A DNA stretch of 64,000 bases from an uncultured Clostridia bacterium (GTDB lineage: Bacteria; Bacillota; Clostridia; Lachnospirales; Lachnospiraceae), in the NCBI GenBank assembly GCA_937896665.1, contig CALBNS010000089.1:1-64000 (forward strand), in the 5' to 3' direction. Positions 62,240-64,000 of this stretch are shown here, piece by piece. Position numbers and translations under genes: made by a program. Below the pieces are notes generated by a model that saw only the letters and a program-made list of their open reading frames with translations, did no database searches and was not told the origin of the DNA. Within the stretch, counting starts at the first letter, position 1. Each line of letters opens with the position of its first letter.

Positions 62240-64000
62240 TTAACAAATCTCTGCTCCTGCAGGCATGTCCTTTTCCGGTGTCATGAGTGCAAGGTTTCCT
62301 TCTGCATCTTCTGCACACAAAAGCATACCCTCTGATAATACACCTGCAAGTTTTGCAGGCTTTAAGTTCACAAGCACCATCACTTTTTTCCCCACCATTT
62401 CTTCCGGTGTATAATGTGCCTTGATACCTGATACGATCTGTTTTACCTGACTGCCGATTTTTACTTGTGAACAAAGTAATTTCTTTGATTTCTTTACTGC
62501 CTCGCAGGCAATAATCTCACCTACTTGGAACTGCATTTTTTCAAAATCCCCAAATGTAATTTCCTCTTTCGGCTCAATGTCAATCACATCTTCGTCTACT
62601 GCTTCTTCCACTACCGGTGGGTGAAGTTCTTCTACCTTTTTCAGTACTTCCTCCACGTCTAAACGTGCAAATAGAATCTCCGGTTTATCTGTCACATTTC
62701 CCCCATTTGTTTGTTTCAGAATTTTTTCTGCTGTTTCCGGCATAAATGAAGATAAAAGTCGTGCTCCTTTTTCAATGCTATCGATTAAGTTGTAAAGCAC
62801 AGTTTCGAGTCTGTCTCTCTGAGCTTCATCTTTTGCAAGTGCCCAAGGCATTGTTTCATCAATGTACTTATTGCAGCGCTTGAACAAATTAAAGATTTCT
62901 GTAATTGCATCTGCCACACGAAGGTTTTCCATCTTCGCATCCACTGCTGCAGGTGTCCTGTCTACGACTGCTTTTAAATCGGTATCTACATCATCTGCAA
63001 CACCTTTATCTGTTACACTGCCGCCAAAATATTTATTTGTCATGGAAATTGTTCTGTTTACTAAGTTTCCTAATGTATTTGCAAGATCCGAATTCATACG
63101 CTCAACCATCAGCTCCCATGTGATAACACCATCATTCTCAAATGGCATTTCATGAAGTACGAAATAACGAACTGCATCTACACCGAACATATCTACTAAT
63201 TCATCTGCATAAAGCACATTTCCTTTTGATTTGCTCATCTTTCCGTCACCCTGCAATAACCAAGGATGTCCGAAAATCTGTTTTGGTAATGGCAAGTCTA
63301 ATGCCATTAAGAAAATTGGCCAATAAATTGTATGGAAACGAATAATATCTTTTCCGATTAAATGCAAATCAGCCGGCCAGTCTTTCTTGAACTGCTCTGT
63401 GCTTTCGCCGTCACAGTCATAACCGATACCTGTAATATAGTTTGTAAGTGCATCAAGCCATACATAGACAACATGTTTCGGGTCAAAATCTACTGGGATT
63501 CCCCATTTAAATGAGGTTCTTGATACACAGAGATCCTGAAGTCCCGGTAACAGGAAGTTGTTCATCATCTCATTCTTACGTGAAACCGGTTGAATAAACT
63601 CCGGATGCGTATTAATATGCTCAATTAAGCGGTCTGCATACTTACTCATTTTGAAGAAATAGGCTTCTTCTTTTGCAGGCTGTACTTCGCGTCCGCAGTC
63701 CGGACATTTTCCATCTACTAATTGTGATTCTGTAAAGAAAGATTCACATGGTGTACAGTACATTCCTTCATAGTGACCTTTGTAAATGTCTCCCTGCTCG
63801 TATAATTTTTTGAAGATCTTCTGTACCTGTTTCTCATGATAATCATCTGTTGTACGAATAAATTTATCATAAGATGTATTCATCAAATCCGCAATTGCTT
63901 TTACTTCTCCGGCTACTTTGTCAACAAATTCCTTTGGTGTAACGCCTGCATCCTGCGCCTTTAACTCAATCTTCTGACCATGCTCGTCCGTTCCTGTCTG
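62240..64000 (-). CDS. metG: Methionyl-tRNA synthetase, 5' end outside window
   Basis: The frame is open to the right edge, where it reads TGTDEHGQKIELKAQDAGV, the motif near the start of MetG; about the first 50 residues are missing. Visible features: zinc knuckle CTPCESFF...CPDCGREV, KMSKS loop in DGKMSKSKGNVLY, the anticodon-binding helical domain, and a C-terminal tRNA-binding OB domain (FGDFEKMQFQVGEIIACEAV) that serves in dimerisation. It is followed by ddh, tatD and rsmA on the same strand. Confidence 0.96.
   Translation of the reverse strand, partial: QTGTDEHGQKIELKAQDAGVTPKEFVDKVAGEVKAIADLMNTSYDKFIRTTDDYHEKQVQKIFKKLYEQGDIYKGHYEGMYCTPCESFFTESQLVDGKCPDCGREVQPAKEEAYFFKMSKYADRLIEHINTHPEFIQPVSRKNEMMNNFLLPGLQDLCVSRTSFKWGIPVDFDPKHVVYVWLDALTNYITGIGYDCDGESTEQFKKDWPADLHLIGKDIIRFHTIYWPIFLMALDLPLPKQIFGHPWLLQGDGKMSKSKGNVLYADELVDMFGVDAVRYFVLHEMPFENDGVITWELMVERMNSDLANTLGNLVNRTISMTNKYFGGSVTDKGVADDVDTDLKAVVDRTPAAVDAKMENLRVADAITEIFNLFKRCNKYIDETMPWALAKDEAQRDRLETVLYNLIDSIEKGARLLSSFMPETAEKILKQTNGGNVTDKPEILFARLDVEEVLKKVEELHPPVVEEAVDEDVIDIEPKEEITFGDFEKMQFQVGEIIACEAVKKSKKLLCSQVKIGSQVKQIVSGIKAHYTPEEMVGKKVMVLVNLKPAKLAGVLSEGMLLCAEDAEGNLALMTPEKDMPAGAEIC

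Overview
The window reads as chromosomal DNA from a spore-forming, low-GC, Gram-positive gut anaerobe of the Clostridia, most likely a Lachnospiraceae. The evidence is the sporulation set (yabP, yabQ, a SpoIIE-type phosphatase, spoVG, a CotS-like protein), the GlgC/GlgD pair, the DnaD/DnaC-like primosome pair beside prs, T-box and preQ1 leaders, and a very large wall-anchored GH101 mucin O-glycanase. The last suggests a mucin-associated lineage; a species cannot be fixed from sequence reading alone.

Layout. 1-3.7 kb is a decayed accessory patch: a cut XRE regulator, a cut solute-binding lipoprotein, a secreted papain-like peptidase with a small lipoprotein, a frameshifted pseudogene, a cut secreted protein, and scraps of a siderophore-binding protein and a sigma factor. 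3.6-8.5 kb holds a YdbS/YdbT-type membrane pair, tRNA-Gly/Phe, a phosphoesterase, an unusual ParB-like/BMP fusion and tRNA-Leu/Tyr. 8.5-24.8 kb is a conserved housekeeping block on the minus strand: GH13, ftsH, hpt, tilS, SpoIIE-type phosphatase, divIC, yabQ, yabP, rqcP, hup, pgcA, cotS-like, cca, proS with a T-box, rluA-like and spoVG. 24.8-27.2 kb is glgD-glgC. 27.4-32.2 kb is the plus-strand run murC, dnaD-like, dnaC-like, prs. 32.3-40.5 kb has a C39-like peptidase, a two-component system with an accessory membrane protein, a YhaO/YhaN-like nuclease pair and a VanR/VanS-like pair. 40.6-48.5 kb is asnS and the GH101 enzyme. 48.6-52.9 kb is a de novo NAD operon (nadA-nadB-nadC-niaR-HAD). 52.9-53.5 kb is a regulatory intergenic region. 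53.5-64 kb holds queT, a large beta-propeller-like membrane protein, a methyltransferase, citrate synthase, rsmA, tatD, ddh and the 3' part of metG.

How it works together. Most genes serve core functions: translation (proS, asnS, metG, tilS, cca, rsmA, four tRNAs), nucleotide and NAD supply (hpt, prs, nad operon), cell wall (murC, ddh), proteostasis (ftsH, rqcP), storage glycogen (glgC/D, pgcA) and sporulation. The adaptive features are the GH101 mucinase, the two sensor systems, the secreted peptidases and the NiaR-linked NAD operon.

The least explained elements are: a possible type I toxin-like locus with an 11-bp 5'/3' inverted repeat (53.1-53.3 kb); two identical 16-bp palindromes next to it; a multi-hairpin minus-strand RNA candidate (57.8-57.95 kb); the ParB/BMP fusion; and the chain of gene scraps at 3.4-3.7 kb.
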